Shown here: positions 10,963 to 22,484 of the stretch, one piece after another
Numbering within the stretch: the stretch's first letter is position 1
Layout of the letters: each line of letters begins with the position of its first letter
Origin: Branchiostoma belcheri
Taxonomy: Eukaryota > Chordata > Leptocardii > Amphioxiformes > Branchiostomatidae
Assembly: GCF_001625305.1 (NCBI RefSeq)
Contig: NW_017803854.1
Span: forward strand, 1,025,060-1,089,059
Direction of reading: 5' to 3'
Length of the DNA: 64,000 bases
Notes under the pieces: generated by a model
Told to the model about the DNA's origin: nothing
What the model saw: the letters and a program-made list of their open reading frames with translations, nothing else
The model's database searches: none
Made by a program: the position numbers and the translations under genes

Positions 10963-11979
10963 GACGTACAGATATTTTTATCTCAAAAGATGAGATCATG
11001 ATATGATCTAAATATGGCTCTAGTTGCCCTACCCTTCTTGCCACACCCGGTCAACGAACCCTACGGTAGTTACATATGCAAATTCAACGTCGTGTAATTA
11101 GACACTGAGATTTGTATGATCTCTTTTAACAGTTTAAACTATCAGAATAAGTACAGTAACTGTAGTTTGTATAGTCAGACCTGCACTAGTGACCATCTCT
11201 ACTACTTAAATGGTTATGTATAATTAGTTTATTTTCCTTTTGACACAAGTAGCATTACGTATCCTGTCCACAGTGAGAAAAAAATGTCTATACTGGTATT
11301 GAGACCATTCTTGAATGTATGCTACAACAATACACAAATAAGCTAACATAAGAAATAGGATATTCGAGTCACCATTGTATACTGTGAATATAAAAACACC
11401 GTGGATTGTCCATTTGCCCCAAACCTGCCAATCTAAACATACTTACACTACTCTGTTCAGTTATTCAAGAAAAGATTCAAGAAAGCACAGTGGCAGTGTA
11501 GAGAGATTCAAACATAAATATGGCAATGAACAAATTCTGATTAAACGAATTGAAAGTACATATTTAGTTAGAGGTAACACACTCAGCTAAATAGATTTTC
11601 GACTGGTAGGTCAATATTACACACTACATTAACTCCATTGAAACGGAATTTTCCACTCCATTGTTCAGTGCTGGGTGGTTCTGTACGTCAGCAGATTCAA
11701 AATTACATTTGACTGATAGGTCATAATTACACAGTTGATTACACCCATGAACTCTAGTGCCCCCCCCCCCGAACGGCAATGGTATATTCCCGGCAACTAC
11801 GTTCATAAAAACCTGGGTCTGTAGGTTGCCCGGTCATTAGCGGTCATCAAGTAGTTCAAAAGTAAGTTAGTATTCTAAAATATCAAAGAATATCTTAGCC
11901 CTCGAAATAAAGATCATGGATAATGAACCATCATTCCTGTTATTTTGCGCAAACCTTCATTATCTAAATAATTATCTAA

Positions 11980-12255
11980 ATTAGTTCTATACATAGACAC
12001 CAGAAGGCACTGTTAGTCTACAAGTCTCTTAACGGTCTGTTACCCGACTATATGAGACTAATGTTCACTTACTCTAGCGACAGGGCAGTCAGGACAACAC
12101 GTCAAAGTGTATCAAACAGATTGCATGTACCGATGGTCCGTAGAGAGCTATACAGGAGGTCGATAGCGTACTCGGGTGCCACGACATGGAACAGTTTACC
12201 GCCAAATGTAAGAATAGCACCCTCAGTGGCAGCATTTAAGAACATGCTGCAATAA
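11980..12255 (+). mobile_element. Non-LTR retrotransposon fragment, ORF2 C-terminus
   Basis: An open stretch reads KALLVYKSLNGLLPDYM, RTTRQSVSNRLHVPMVRREL, YRRSIAYSGATTWNSLPPNV and ends at TAA 12255. This is typical of the region after the reverse transcriptase domain in CR1/L2/jockey-type elements. Truncated at both ends. Confidence 0.85.
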
Positions 12256-12595
12256 TACACTATGGAATTGATCAGGACTGGACCATAGAGACGATGCTGT
12301 GACTAGTGTAAGTTGTAATGAAATTGTAATACGTTAATTTTGAAGCTATTGTGTTATCGGGACCCCTGGCCTCTCCCACCTTGAGCACTTGAAAAGCGGC
12401 TATGGCCGAAGTGTAATCTTTCAAGGCTAAATAAAGGTCGAAAAAAAATGTATGGAACAAAAACACAAAAGTGGCCTCACAAGCAGATTCTGTTGTAAGA
12501 TTTTGTATCTCCATTGTTCAGTGCTGGGTGGTTCTGTACGTCAGCAGATTCAAAATTACATTTGACTGGTAGGTCATGATTGCATAGGTCATTAA

Positions 12596-13633
12596 CCCTA
12601 CCTAGACCGGGGGGGGGCTAAAAGTGCCCGCGGCAACTTTGATGTCACCTAGCGTCTGAACGGCTAGCCGTAGAACGGCCAAACTTGGTGACTTTTCCTA
12701 AAATATTGTTGGCAACAATTCTCTATCATTGGANNNNNNNNNNNNNNNNNNNNCGGCAACTTTGATGTCACCTAGCGTCTGAACGGCTAGCCGTAGAACG
12801 GCCAAACTTGGTGACTTTTCCTAAAATATTGTTGGCAACAATTCTCTATCATTGGAATAAGATAATTATTTTTTGTGTTGCCATGGCAACGGGTTTCTGA
12901 CAGGCATTTTTTGCTAAATTTAGTACTTTTTGTTTCAACAATAGAATTTTATGAGTTTTATGTCAAGTTATTCATGGATTCTAATATTAATAACATCCCA
13001 TATAGTTTTATGTAAATTTTATTATTAAATATGCATAATTTATGCTAATTTGATGACGTCATTGGCCAAAATCCAAGATGGCGGACCATATCATTAGAAC
13101 AGGTATATATAGGTTATTTTCATTAAAATTTCATCAATACTTCCATTTCTTTTTCCAAAAAAGGTTTAAATGAAGGTCTTTAGTATGTTTACAATGTATT
13201 TTAGGCTTTATCATGAAAAAAAACTATTTTTGAAAATTCAAGATTGATGATCCAAGATGGCGGCTATCTAAAATATGCATGACGTCATTTTATGACGTCA
13301 CAGGTGTTGCTATGGGCAACATAAGACTTAGTACACCATAATATTCTGTCACAAACACTTTTGGTACAGTTATGTTGAATACCATTTAGTTTTCAGGGAA
13401 AAACCTATTTAGACGGTTTTGGCCAATAAAATCACATTAATGACGTCATAATGACGTCATATTATGTCATAACGACAATTAAAATTGTAGATATGATAAA
13501 TTTTCACTAGTACACCATTCTCTAGAAAATTTGGTGGTCATACGATATACCGTTCGCGAGTTCGTTACGGGGGGGTACAAAAGACGCCCCCCCCCGGTCC
13601 CCCCATGTCAAAAAAAGCCCGGTCTAGGTAGGG
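12596..13633. mobile_element. piggyBac-type non-autonomous element with TTAA target sites
   Basis: Terminal inverted repeats CCCTACCTAGACCGGG and CCCGGTCTAGGTAGGG are flanked by TTAA at 12592-12595 and 13634-13637, the piggyBac hallmark. The interior is rich in TGACGTCAT-type motifs and has no transposase frame. The paralogous unit at about 13885 shows the uninterrupted site GATTAAACCCGTGAA. The element contains the assembly gap. Confidence 0.88.
12734..12753. other. Assembly gap (20 N) with duplicated flanks
   Basis: 20 Ns. The 103 bp left of the gap (12631-12733) appear identical to the 103 bp right of it (12754-12856), so the gap may be a failed overlap join rather than missing sequence. 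Confidence 0.95.
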
Positions 13634-15249
13634 TTAAACCCATGAAATCATTTATGGTTACAGTTATGTCACGTTTTGCTATAACTTATGTAAAGCTATT
13701 ATATGGCTGAAAATGCGTAGCCTTACAAGCAGTTTGTTTTCTAAGATTTGGTATATGTGTTGCGTTTTTAATTAAATTTCAGGCTGAAATTTTATCTTAG
13801 TATTAGTCTCATTAGTGCTGGATGGTTCTTTGCGTCAGCAGATTCAAAATTACATTTGACTGGTAGGTCATGATTACACAGTTGATTAAACCCGTGAACT
13901 CTAGTGCCCCCCCCCCGAATGGCAATGGAACATTCCACAGCTCCGTTCATAACTGGGTGGGTCTGTAGGTTGTCCGGTCACTAGCGGTCATCAAGAAGTT
14001 CAAATGTAAGTTAATTTTTTACGAGAATACCCGAAACTTCATACAGTTGAAGCATCATTATTCTTGTCACTTAATCAAATCTACATCGGAATAATATATA
14101 TGGAACAAAAGTGACCTTACAAGCAGTTTCTGTTCTCCGTAGCGTTTTTCAATTAAACAACACGCATTGTAGATTCCAATATCCTCCTAAATCACGACTA
14201 AACACCATTATCCATTCCCAAAACCCTTCAGCTACATTCAATGCACATAATGATATGTTTTCACGATTTGCAAAGCTAGAGCAGCATTGAACAGAAACAA
14301 ACATCAATCCTTACAACCCTGACTTGGTACGGGTATGGAGAGCAAACCTGGACATTCAGTTCATTTCATTGTACGTTCAACAACAGCTTATGTCAATTAT
14401 TACCTATCCAAAGCAGAACCTATACAACTCTACCAACAATCTAAAAATTGCGAAGACACAAGTCAAGTCAAGTCAAGTCAAAGTTTATTGCACAACGATT
14501 GCCACGGGTACAATGTATGGCAAATGACAAGATTACTAGTTGGTATGTGTCACTGCACGAAAACTTAGATTTACCGGGCCAGTATAGTTGGGTAACGTTT
14601 ACTTTGTTTTTTCTTAATAAACACTTCTGAACTTTACGTTAATGTCAGTAAATAAAAGTCAAGTACGATAATACCGGACTTTCAACGGTTGTAAAGGAAA
14701 TTACTGCAATTGACCTTTATTTACTACCATTGTAAAGCCAGATACTGTGTACATAGTCAACATTACATGAGTTTACAACCTTTGGTAAATCCAACTTTTC
14801 GTGCAGTGTGTCTAACATAATGCTATATGTATGGTCCACGGACACTGTATCTGACAGAGTGACACATTACTGACCCTACAGATCAAAATTTCATCTTAGT
14901 ATAAGTCTCACATGTAGTTTGTGTGGGTTGCAGCAGGCTTCTATAGAATGTTAAATCCTGTATTTGCCCGGTTAATCTCGGACATTGGCTCACAGTTCGT
15001 TAATTATACACGCTTCATTAACTCAGTGAACTCTGACGGACGGAACTTTCCATTGTTCAGTGCTGGGTGGGTGTTTACGTCACAAGATCCCAATCTTGTA
15101 CTTGTCCGGTTACTGTAGGACAAAGAAAAGGCTGGCGAGCACCGGTCGGGACCTGTCACTAACAGTGGATCGGAAAGAAGACGAATTTGATGCTTATGCT
15201 TAAGTTATGTACATGTTAAATATATTCTACCTGTGTATCCCATTGTAAA

Positions 15250-15345
15250 AGCTGCCCAATTCAGCCTGCGGGCTGCAATTAGCAACTTATATGCATGTTG
15301 CATGTATGTTCCTTTCGAAATAAACCAGTCTATATAATAATTTCG
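15250..15345 (+). mobile_element. Non-LTR retrotransposon 3' tail
   Basis: Contains AATTCAGCCTGCGGGCTGCA and AATAAACCA, matching the 3' UTR of the element at 7557-7900. Only the tail is left. Confidence 0.65.
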
Positions 15346-17063
15346 ACATCAGTGTACCAAAAGGACCGTACTCGTGACGAACATTAAAACGCTTGTAATA
15401 AATAGCATCACATTCTGTGATTGAACATAGTTTCGTAGTTTTGGAAAAATCACACCGTCAGATGTTCTACAGGTCGTGCATGACTAATGGAAGTGATTAA
15501 GTTTTATTTTGGGTTACACACTGACTGATAGGTTGATATTGCACACTTCATTAAACTCATTGAATACCAACAAAAATGGTATTTTCCACACCATTGTTAA
15601 GCGTTGGGTGTCTCTGTGTGTCAGATTTAAACTGTGTACTTGCCCGGGTACTCTAGGACAATGGCACAGACTTCATTCTATACATCGGAATAAGTATTGG
15701 ACGATGGCTGACAACCAGTTAATGACAATCAGTTAATAAGATACAGTAAATTTAAAATGGGACAGGGAATAAAATGGGGTAGGGAATAAAATGGGGTAGG
15801 GAATTTTCCCGACCAGCCTCGTAACCCCTACTTCTCCTATTGGGTCAGTTAGTCCTCACATTGTGAGAAATTGGACTGGTCTCAATCATGATGTTTCCGA
15901 CTCAGGGAGAAGAGTTGCTGTTACAGTTCTACTCAGTAACCCGTAACCCAGGTGAGTGGTAATACCATTCAGGTGATACCATTCAGGTGGTTAACCAACC
16001 TTGAAGTGGGCTAATGGCCGTGTTACGTGGCGACCACTAAGTAACAAAAATTATGCTATCCCTGAGATAGTTCTTTTGTTGGAAAAACGGGAGGATTACT
16101 TCTATAACGCTAACGTTTTATCATACCGAAATGAAGCAGGCGTTCCAGGGATAGCATACTAGATTTGGCGGCCGGAGCTTATATTTGCTTATATTGAGGC
16201 AACGAGTAGGGGGTCTCTTGTAATCAACGGCTTCCAGAGCTTCAGCTTAGCAACATCTGATTAAAGGGAGGGACAAGACAGTAAACATCTGACCTCCTGA
16301 CCTCGGCCTGGCTTAACGACATTGATTTACGGTTAACGATTTTGTTTGTTTTTGTTTGTTTGTTTTTATTTTTTTACTCAGGGTGTACATATCGCCACTA
16401 AGGCGTTTTTCAATGGGCCCTGCAGGCATACATAAATAAAATATACAAGAAAATAACAGAAATAACAAAATGATAAGTCAACTTATAAGTACAAATTAAA
16501 GTCAATTTAGTACAAATAAAAGTAAAAGTACTATATATGCCGCAACTCAGTAAGGTGGTAATAAAACAAACTTGACAAACCAAGAGCCACACTCATAGTA
16601 ATAAAGGCAATAACACAAAAACAAAGTTTTGTTTGACGCTTGGTTGTTTTGTAACTTTATGTATTGTTTACTGTGCCGGTTTCATTGTTTTCATGTGTAA
16701 CTTGTTGTCACAGGGCATTCCTGAAAAGCAGTGTTTTTCAATTAAGCACTAAAGTCTCTACCATGTTTAAAAAAAACAGAAATAGATAAATAAATCAACA
16801 TTTATCTCACGTGTACCACATTTGGTGCTTTTAGACAAAGGTGCACGTTTTTTTCAGCTATGCCACTGGACGGTGAACGATACGTTATGTTTGTTTGTTT
16901 GAGCCTTTATTTCAACTCGATCTGTAACTATGTTACATGCTCTAATCGGCCGCTATTTCGGCCGCTTTTCATAGAGGTCGAGCGTGGAGGAGTGTCAAGG
17001 GGTCATAACATAAATACTGCTTGCTCACAAACGAAAACACAAAGTAATAATTGTTGTACACAA

Positions 17064-17227
17064 GGTAACTCACACAAAGTAAATAAATAAAACAAATGGC
17101 AATAACTAATAAATAACTCATAAGTCGCTGTGTCCAAAGTCGTTCGGTAACTCACACAAAGTAAATAAATAAAACAAATGGCAATAACTAATAAATAACT
17201 CATAAGTCGCTGTGTCCAAAGTGGTTC
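17064..17227. repeat. 82-bp tandem duplication (two copies)
   Basis: Units begin at 17064 and 17146 (GGTAACTCACACAAAGTAAA), almost identical. They lie inside the sequence inserted into the left segmental duplicate. Confidence 0.95.
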
Positions 17228-17520
17228 AGTCAAAGTCAGTTACGATGCTAGCAGTCTTTTAAAGGTTCCAAGCGAAGGTGCATGTAAAGTACCGTGCCGG
17301 TGCTACGTTCGCGGACTTCGCGCAAGTGCAGTACGTTCTGCGGACGTAGTGTTGGGTTAGTGAGTTCAGTGCCCCACGTGCAGGTCTGTGTAAACAATCG
17401 TCAACAGAAAGCTGTAAGGCAGACAACTCGGACGTTCCACGCTACATAAAGTAGTTTGGCGGCAAGACAGCCCACTATTTCTAGTTCTGATAACCCCCAC
17501 ACTGGAATACAGCCACCACC

Positions 17521-17651
17521 ATGATTCTCATCATACGATACGGGACCAGGCTGTTCGGAAAGTCCGACTATTTCATGGTGGACGGGCAGGAGGCCTTCGT
17601 TCAAACCAGGTTCTACCACTGTTCGTACATGCCCTGTGCGCCGGAAGAAAG
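17521..17651 (+). CDS. Orphan or alternative first exon of the two-TM family
   Basis: A 131-nt open first exon from ATG 17521 to donor GT 17652, differing from copy C exon 1 at only three sites by my reading: two are silent, one changes Lys to Arg. No second or third exon follows before copy B begins at 18298. The donor phase matches the copy B acceptor at 18790, so it could be an alternative first exon for copy B with a different N-terminal 44 residues. It could equally be a dead duplicate. The intact frame and donor, and the high identity, indicate a recent duplication. Confidence 0.6.
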
Positions 17652-18297
17652 GTAGGCTTCTTGAGTCTGGGGTAGACACAACCAGGCCTTCCTGCGGGGG
17701 TTATACGGATCGTAGAATTCGGCGAGAAACTACATTATTAAATAACATTTTGTGTGTGTAAAGTTATACAATTTTGATATATAAAATCTTGATTTTAAAG
17801 CGTGTTGTCTGACGATCGGACTGGAAGACCTCTGAGAAACAGACCATCGCACCTTATAATGCTTGTACAAGCATAGTATAATATATACACCTGTGCTGTG
17901 GACTTGCCATATTCCAACGGCCTGGCCGTCAACACAAATATATATATGGAACAGGAACAGGTAGGGGGCATCACAATATCCCCAGCTGAACCCCCTAATG
18001 GTAGCAGGGCCCAACGCCGATAACGTGGCTTGAACACCAGCATGTGCATTGTTGTACGTTTCAACAAGTGTAAACAGGTCCTTTTTACTAATAATTAATA
18101 GGCCCGCAGAATAGGAGAACTGGCGGTCATGTGTACAAGGAAGTAGTGTGTGGTAGCAGGTCCTTCGAGCTTACTTCTGTATCTGTATAGCCAGTATAAC
18201 AGCCCTTCGGTGTAACACATGAACACCAGCTTCGAACACTACTTGAGGCCTGCCACTGTGGGTGTGCTTGTTAGGTTGTTTTGATAGTTCTGATACC

Positions 18298-19573
18298 ATG
18301 GCGATTGTGTACATCTACGGTACCCGGCTATTCGGGTCCTGCGATTACTTCACTGTGGAGGGGCAGGAAATGTACGTGCGAACGTTATTCCACCACTGCA
18401 ACTCCATGCCGTATGGGCCCAAAGAGAGGTAAGTCTTAGTCTTCTGCCGCTTGATTCACTACACGTAACGTTACACGTGAAAGCTGTTTGTACAGTAAGC
18501 CAACCCCCCAACGTTGCCTGTTTGCTAAATAATACCTAGCTGTCGCTGTATCTGTATCTATATAGCCGGTATAACCTCGCTTCGGGGTCAACATGTCAAA
18601 AATTTCAGTTTGCTGTACTCGTCAGTGGTACGCCGAAAAAAGTTTTAAAAATTATTACTTCTGAACTGATTATTCAGTGCAAGTCAGTCTATTGATTTGG
18701 TGGTAATACTGCAGAGTTACTTGCAGTAGACCATTGGTATTATAATAATTCCTATATTTACGATCATTGTTCCTCTTCCTCTTACACAGTTACCTGTTCC
18801 TGCCAGACGGCCGAGCTATCGAGCTTCCGGAGGTGGTGGGCAGGTCGGTGGGGTGGGCGTGGCTTCGGTACCTGGCCTGGGATAGCTTCCTCATCCTCAT
18901 GGTTGTGGCTGTTATCCAACTAGTAAGGGTAAGATATAGTAGTCTTTATCTAATCTCTTTCAGGTTCCAGTGCTATATAACCAAAAAATCCCTCCACTTA
19001 ACCCAGTCAAAGAAAGAAAGAAATGATAGCATTACAAATATGTCATTTACATGCTTCCACATATTCCAGTTATTTTATTTGAAATATACCTTAAGTTAGT
19101 TTGCCATTTTGAATGACAGTAGCAATATTCCATGTATTCGAAAGGTGTTTCATTATATGTAAATGCACAAAACATTGTTGAACGATACTCATTGATGTTC
19201 CCAATTCCTGGCCAGGTTGCATTGGAGAGAGCCATATAATCATGCAGTTTTATTTCTTATTAGACTGTGTTTCTTCATAGTTGTGGCGTGCACTTAAATA
19301 TTTAAAACAAAATTTCCCTTCCAGGGACATTCTGATGTAACGTGGCCGTGGGCGCTGCTTGGGTTGTCCGTCGTGTGTCTGTTCGCCGCCATTTTGCTCA
19401 CTGTCTACAAGCCGAAAGCCAGCGAGAAGAGCAAGCAGGAGTACCTCAACATGGTCGGCCTGGTGGTGGTGCAGCGGTTCCTACAAGAGCTGGCGGCTGC
19501 CGAGGCCGCGGATCACGGCAGCCCCGATCAGGAAGCTGTCCAACTCGTCGAAATGCAAGATCATGGTCACTGA
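18298..19573 (+). CDS. Two-TM membrane protein, family copy B (complete)
   Basis: Exons 18298-18428, 18790-18928 and 19325-19573; introns in phase 2 and phase 0, all GT-AG. The product is 172 aa. Residues 1-44 begin MAIVYIYGTRLFGSCDYF and include a His-His-Cys (HHC) cluster; residues 45-64 carry the shared YLFLPDGRAIELPEVVGR block. TM1 is about residues 66-90 and TM2 about 98-119, followed by YKPKASEKSKQEYLNMVG and an Ala/Glu-rich tail ending in H-G-H. No signal peptide is evident. The ATG is chosen because it aligns with the ATGs of copies C and 17521, each giving a 131-nt first exon. The third exon merges what are two exons in copy A. Function unknown; probably a small integral membrane protein. 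Confidence 0.85.
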
Positions 19574-19610
19574 GAGTCAGTTAATTATGCCAAGAAGGCA
19601 GACACCACCT

Positions 19611-19728
19611 TAGCCTGGGTACCATCCTACTTGTATGCCGGGGCTCCCACACTCGCTTCCCTAGCAAGTACTTGCTAGGGAAGCGAGTGTGGGAGCCCCG
19701 GCATACAAGTAGGATAGTACCCAGGCTA
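19611..19728. mobile_element. Perfect-palindrome MITE with 9-bp target duplication
   Basis: Arms of 59 bp with no loop and one mismatch, termini TAGCCTGG/CCAGGCTA, centre at 19669/19670. Flanked by ACACCACCT at 19602-19610 and 19729-19737. It lies about 37 bp after the copy B stop codon, so it is probably in the 3' UTR. Confidence 0.93.
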
Positions 19729-20018
19729 ACACCACCTTCCCTCTTTACATAGAATGAAAGACCTTTATTGTACGCTTGTGCTCTAACGAACTAAGTACAG
19801 GTCATGGGTAAACAGGGAAAAGAAAACAGTAATGACATTTACATACTATATAAACTGATGTGATCTACTACTTACAGGTTCAGCTTCTTCTCGCTTGTTG
19901 ACGCAGTTAAAGATGTACGAACATCTTTGCAGCTGCCAAATTGCTTGACATTGCTAGGGTTAAAGTGTATGGACAATATTCTTGTGTATTATTCTTGTGT
20001 ATTCAGCTATACTATGCT

Positions 20019-20672
20019 GGTTTCATTGTTTTCATGTGTAACTTGTTGTCACAGGGCATTCCTGAAAAGCAGTGTTTTTAAATAGCACTGAGGTCTCTAC
20101 CCTGTTCAAATAAAACAGAAATAGATAAATAAATCAATATTTATCTCACGTGTACCACATTTGGTGCTTTTAGACAAATGTGCACAATTTTTCAGCCATG
20201 ACACTGGACAATGAACGATACGTTCTGTAAAGTACCGTGCCGTGTTACGTTCCGGACTTCGCGCAAGTGCAGTACGTTCTGCAGACGTAGTGTTGGGTTA
20301 GTGACTTCTATGCCCCACGTGCAGGTCTGTGTAAACAATCGTCAACAGAAAGCTGTAAGGCCGACACTACTCGGACGTTCCACGCTACATAAAGTAGTTT
20401 GGCGGCTAGACAGCCCACTATTTCTAGTTCTGATAACCCCCACACTGGAATACAGTCGTCACCATGATCCTCATCATACGATACGGAACCAGGCTGTTCG
20501 GAAAGTCCGACTATTTCATGGTGGACGGGCAGGAGGCCTTCGTTCAAACCAAGTTCTACCACTGTTCGTACATGCCCTGTGCGCCGGAAGAAAGGTAGGC
20601 TCCTTGGGTCTGGGGTAGCCACCACCAGGCTTTCCTGCGGGGGTTATACGGACCGTAGAATTCGGCGAGAAA
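20019..20672 (+). repeat. Segmental duplication: leader and exon 1 (right copy)
   Basis: Uninterrupted counterpart of 16679-17729. It ends about 78 bp into intron 1 of copy C. The conserved 5' stretch (CTCACGTGTACCACATTTGG, GCCCCACGTGCAGGTCTGTG) may include the promoter, but no TATA box is evident. Confidence 0.9.
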
Positions 20673-22069
20673 GGGAAGAAGAATTGGCCAGGAGAGTCAG
20701 TCTGGGGGAGGGTTAATGTCCCCAAATGAACTCTATGGTGGCTAAACTCTCCCGGCCAAGTAGTCTCGCTATTTGGCTAAAATTTACTGTTTTTAACCCG
20801 CGTTTTTGGTGGAGACCAGATCCGAGGCCTAGGGAGTCTACACATGCATGCAGGGTCTTTCCACGATCTTGGCTTGAGCTAAAAAGCTATTGCTTTGAAG
20901 ATAAATATCTCAATAGACTCATATCAAACTCGGTTTGACCACCACACCTTTGCAAGACAAACAGGTTAAAGTCCAGTCTGGTAGTAGGACGTTGACCCGA
21001 GCAGGTGACTTATGCCAATAACGCGCCAGTATCTTTAAATATATATCTGTATTGGTAGAAGCCATTATAAAGCGTATATGGCGTGAATATGGTCATTTTA
21101 ACGCGCATATGGTACGTATATGCGTTTACATGGTGCCAACTTCTAAAATTTAAAAAAAAAACCTTTACTAGTAACTCAGGCTTGGCTACATCATCATCAT
21201 AATAATCATACTAATTTATTCATACGTATCATACATTTCTTACGAAACTATATTTCAGCTACCTGTTCTTGAAAGACGGGACCACTATCCAGCTGCCTGA
21301 GATAGCAGGAGCGACCATCCTGTGGGCGTGGATCCGCTACATTCTCTCTATACTGTTCGCGCTTGCACTGTGTGGATGCGTTTTGGCCTTCGTTCTGGTA
21401 CGTGCTGTTTTAAGATGAACTTTACGGAGCTGGAATTAACAAATTAAGTTCTTGACCAACTAGAAACCATTGGCACTGGACGTTTTCTGTTATCTGTAGA
21501 GCTAGAATTTGGTTGAGGTCTGCTAGCTGATCATAAATTGAACATCTTTATTTTATTCTATGAAATGAATATATCACTAACAAGAAAACAAATACATTTA
21601 TTGATCAGTTCATCAGTTGTATCATAGCAACATCATGATGACAATTTGTTAATCGTTAGATATATCTGAAAAGGCGTTCTCCTAGCAGCTCACTTTGGGT
21701 GGATGCAAGACATTATCAAATATATATTATTGGCCAGGCAGTATCCAGTCCGCCACCCTTGGGGAGGCCAATGGATACAGACAGCCAATACAGATAAGCC
21801 TTGTCCCACAGAATCTGCTTGGAGATTAAAAAAAAAAGGATCATGGCTATTTTTTCAATTTTACTTTTCAGATGACAACAAAGGATGTGCTGCCCTGGGT
21901 GTCCTTGGGTCTGTGCATTTTCTTCTTCTTTGTGTTGATCGGTTCTTACGTGTACAAACCCAAAGCCAGCGAGGCAAACAAGCAGAAATACTTGGACATA
22001 CTGGGCCACGTGCAGCACAGTAAGACACCGGTACTGGCTTCTGAGGCTGACCCCCTGTTGGTTCCTTGA
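20464..22069 (+). CDS. Two-TM membrane protein, family copy C (complete)
   Basis: Exons 20464-20594, 21259-21397 and 21872-22069 give 155 aa with the same phases (2, then 0) as copy B. The N-terminus is MILIIRYGTRLFGKSDYFMV; block 2 is YLFLKDGTTIQLPEIAG; TM1 is about residues 66-90 and TM2 about 99-119, followed by YKPKASEANKQKYLDILG. The tail is short and ends EADPLLVP, which fits an acidic dileucine sorting signal (ExxxLL). There is no intron at the copy A position. First exon, 5' leader and about 450 bp upstream are duplicated at 16679-17729. Family unrecognised; gene structure strongly supported by paralogy. Confidence 0.85.
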
Positions 22070-22308
22070 ACGGGGGACATCAAGAATGATGACATCTTTT
22101 TGGCTCCAAACGTTTGAAATCTTGAAAAAAAAAACATAACGAGAAACTGAAGATTGCAAATCTCTCAAGTTTTTGTGAATTTCTTGTTTAAGTGAGCAAA
22201 AATTGTTCCTTTGAAACTGCCAGTTGCTTCTAGGACCCCATTTCCTGCATCTGACCTTTTTTGGACGTTGGACGGCTTCACCAAGGCGAGGTAATACGTC
22301 CAAGGGTA

Positions 22309-22484
22309 GCCTCCTGTGCAGGCCCCGCGGCGGTGGGGAAGAGTTTTTCGCGTTATTTTGATATAGCCGGCCATCCTACTCCGCCGAGTGGAATCTTCTC
22401 TCGGCGGCTATGTCGGATGGCCGGGTATATTGAAATAACGCGTTATAAACCCTTCCCCACCGCCGCGGGGCCTGCAAAGAGGCT
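22309..22484. repeat. Large GC-rich hairpin downstream of copy C
   Basis: Arms of about 75-80 bp pair TGCAGGCCCCGCGGCGGTGG with CCACCGCCGCGGGGCCTGCA, and CTCCGCCGAG with CTCGGCGGCT near the loop. Several mismatches in the middle. Probably a foldback MITE. Confidence 0.85.

Larger units (their letters stand above)
11600..15700. repeat. Diverged tandem units upstream of the four-TM gene
   Basis: A block with GTGCTGGGTGGTTCTGTACG, TTACATTTGACTGGTAGGTC and GAACTCTAGTGCCCCCCC recurs near 11640-11830, 12515-12592 (continuing after 13637), 13815-13990, 14900-15120 and 15510-15660. The units are uneven and interrupted by transposons. No gene is recognised. Confidence 0.8.
16679..17729 (+). repeat. 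Segmental duplication: leader and exon 1 (left copy)
   Basis: Matches 20019-20672, covering upstream sequence, leader and first exon of copy C. The left copy is split by about 395 bp inserted between 16887 and 17283, which includes the 82-bp tandem repeat. Identity ends at GGCGAGAAA on both sides, just inside the intron. Confidence 0.9.

Noticed and set aside
20308..20625. 105-codon - strand frame (and its relative at 17401-17679)
   Set aside because: Antisense to the duplicated first exons; conserved only because both are copies of the same duplication.
21716..22303. 195-codon - strand open frame
   Set aside because: It lies antisense to the third exon of copy C, which is supported by paralogy and splice sites; the frame is its shadow.
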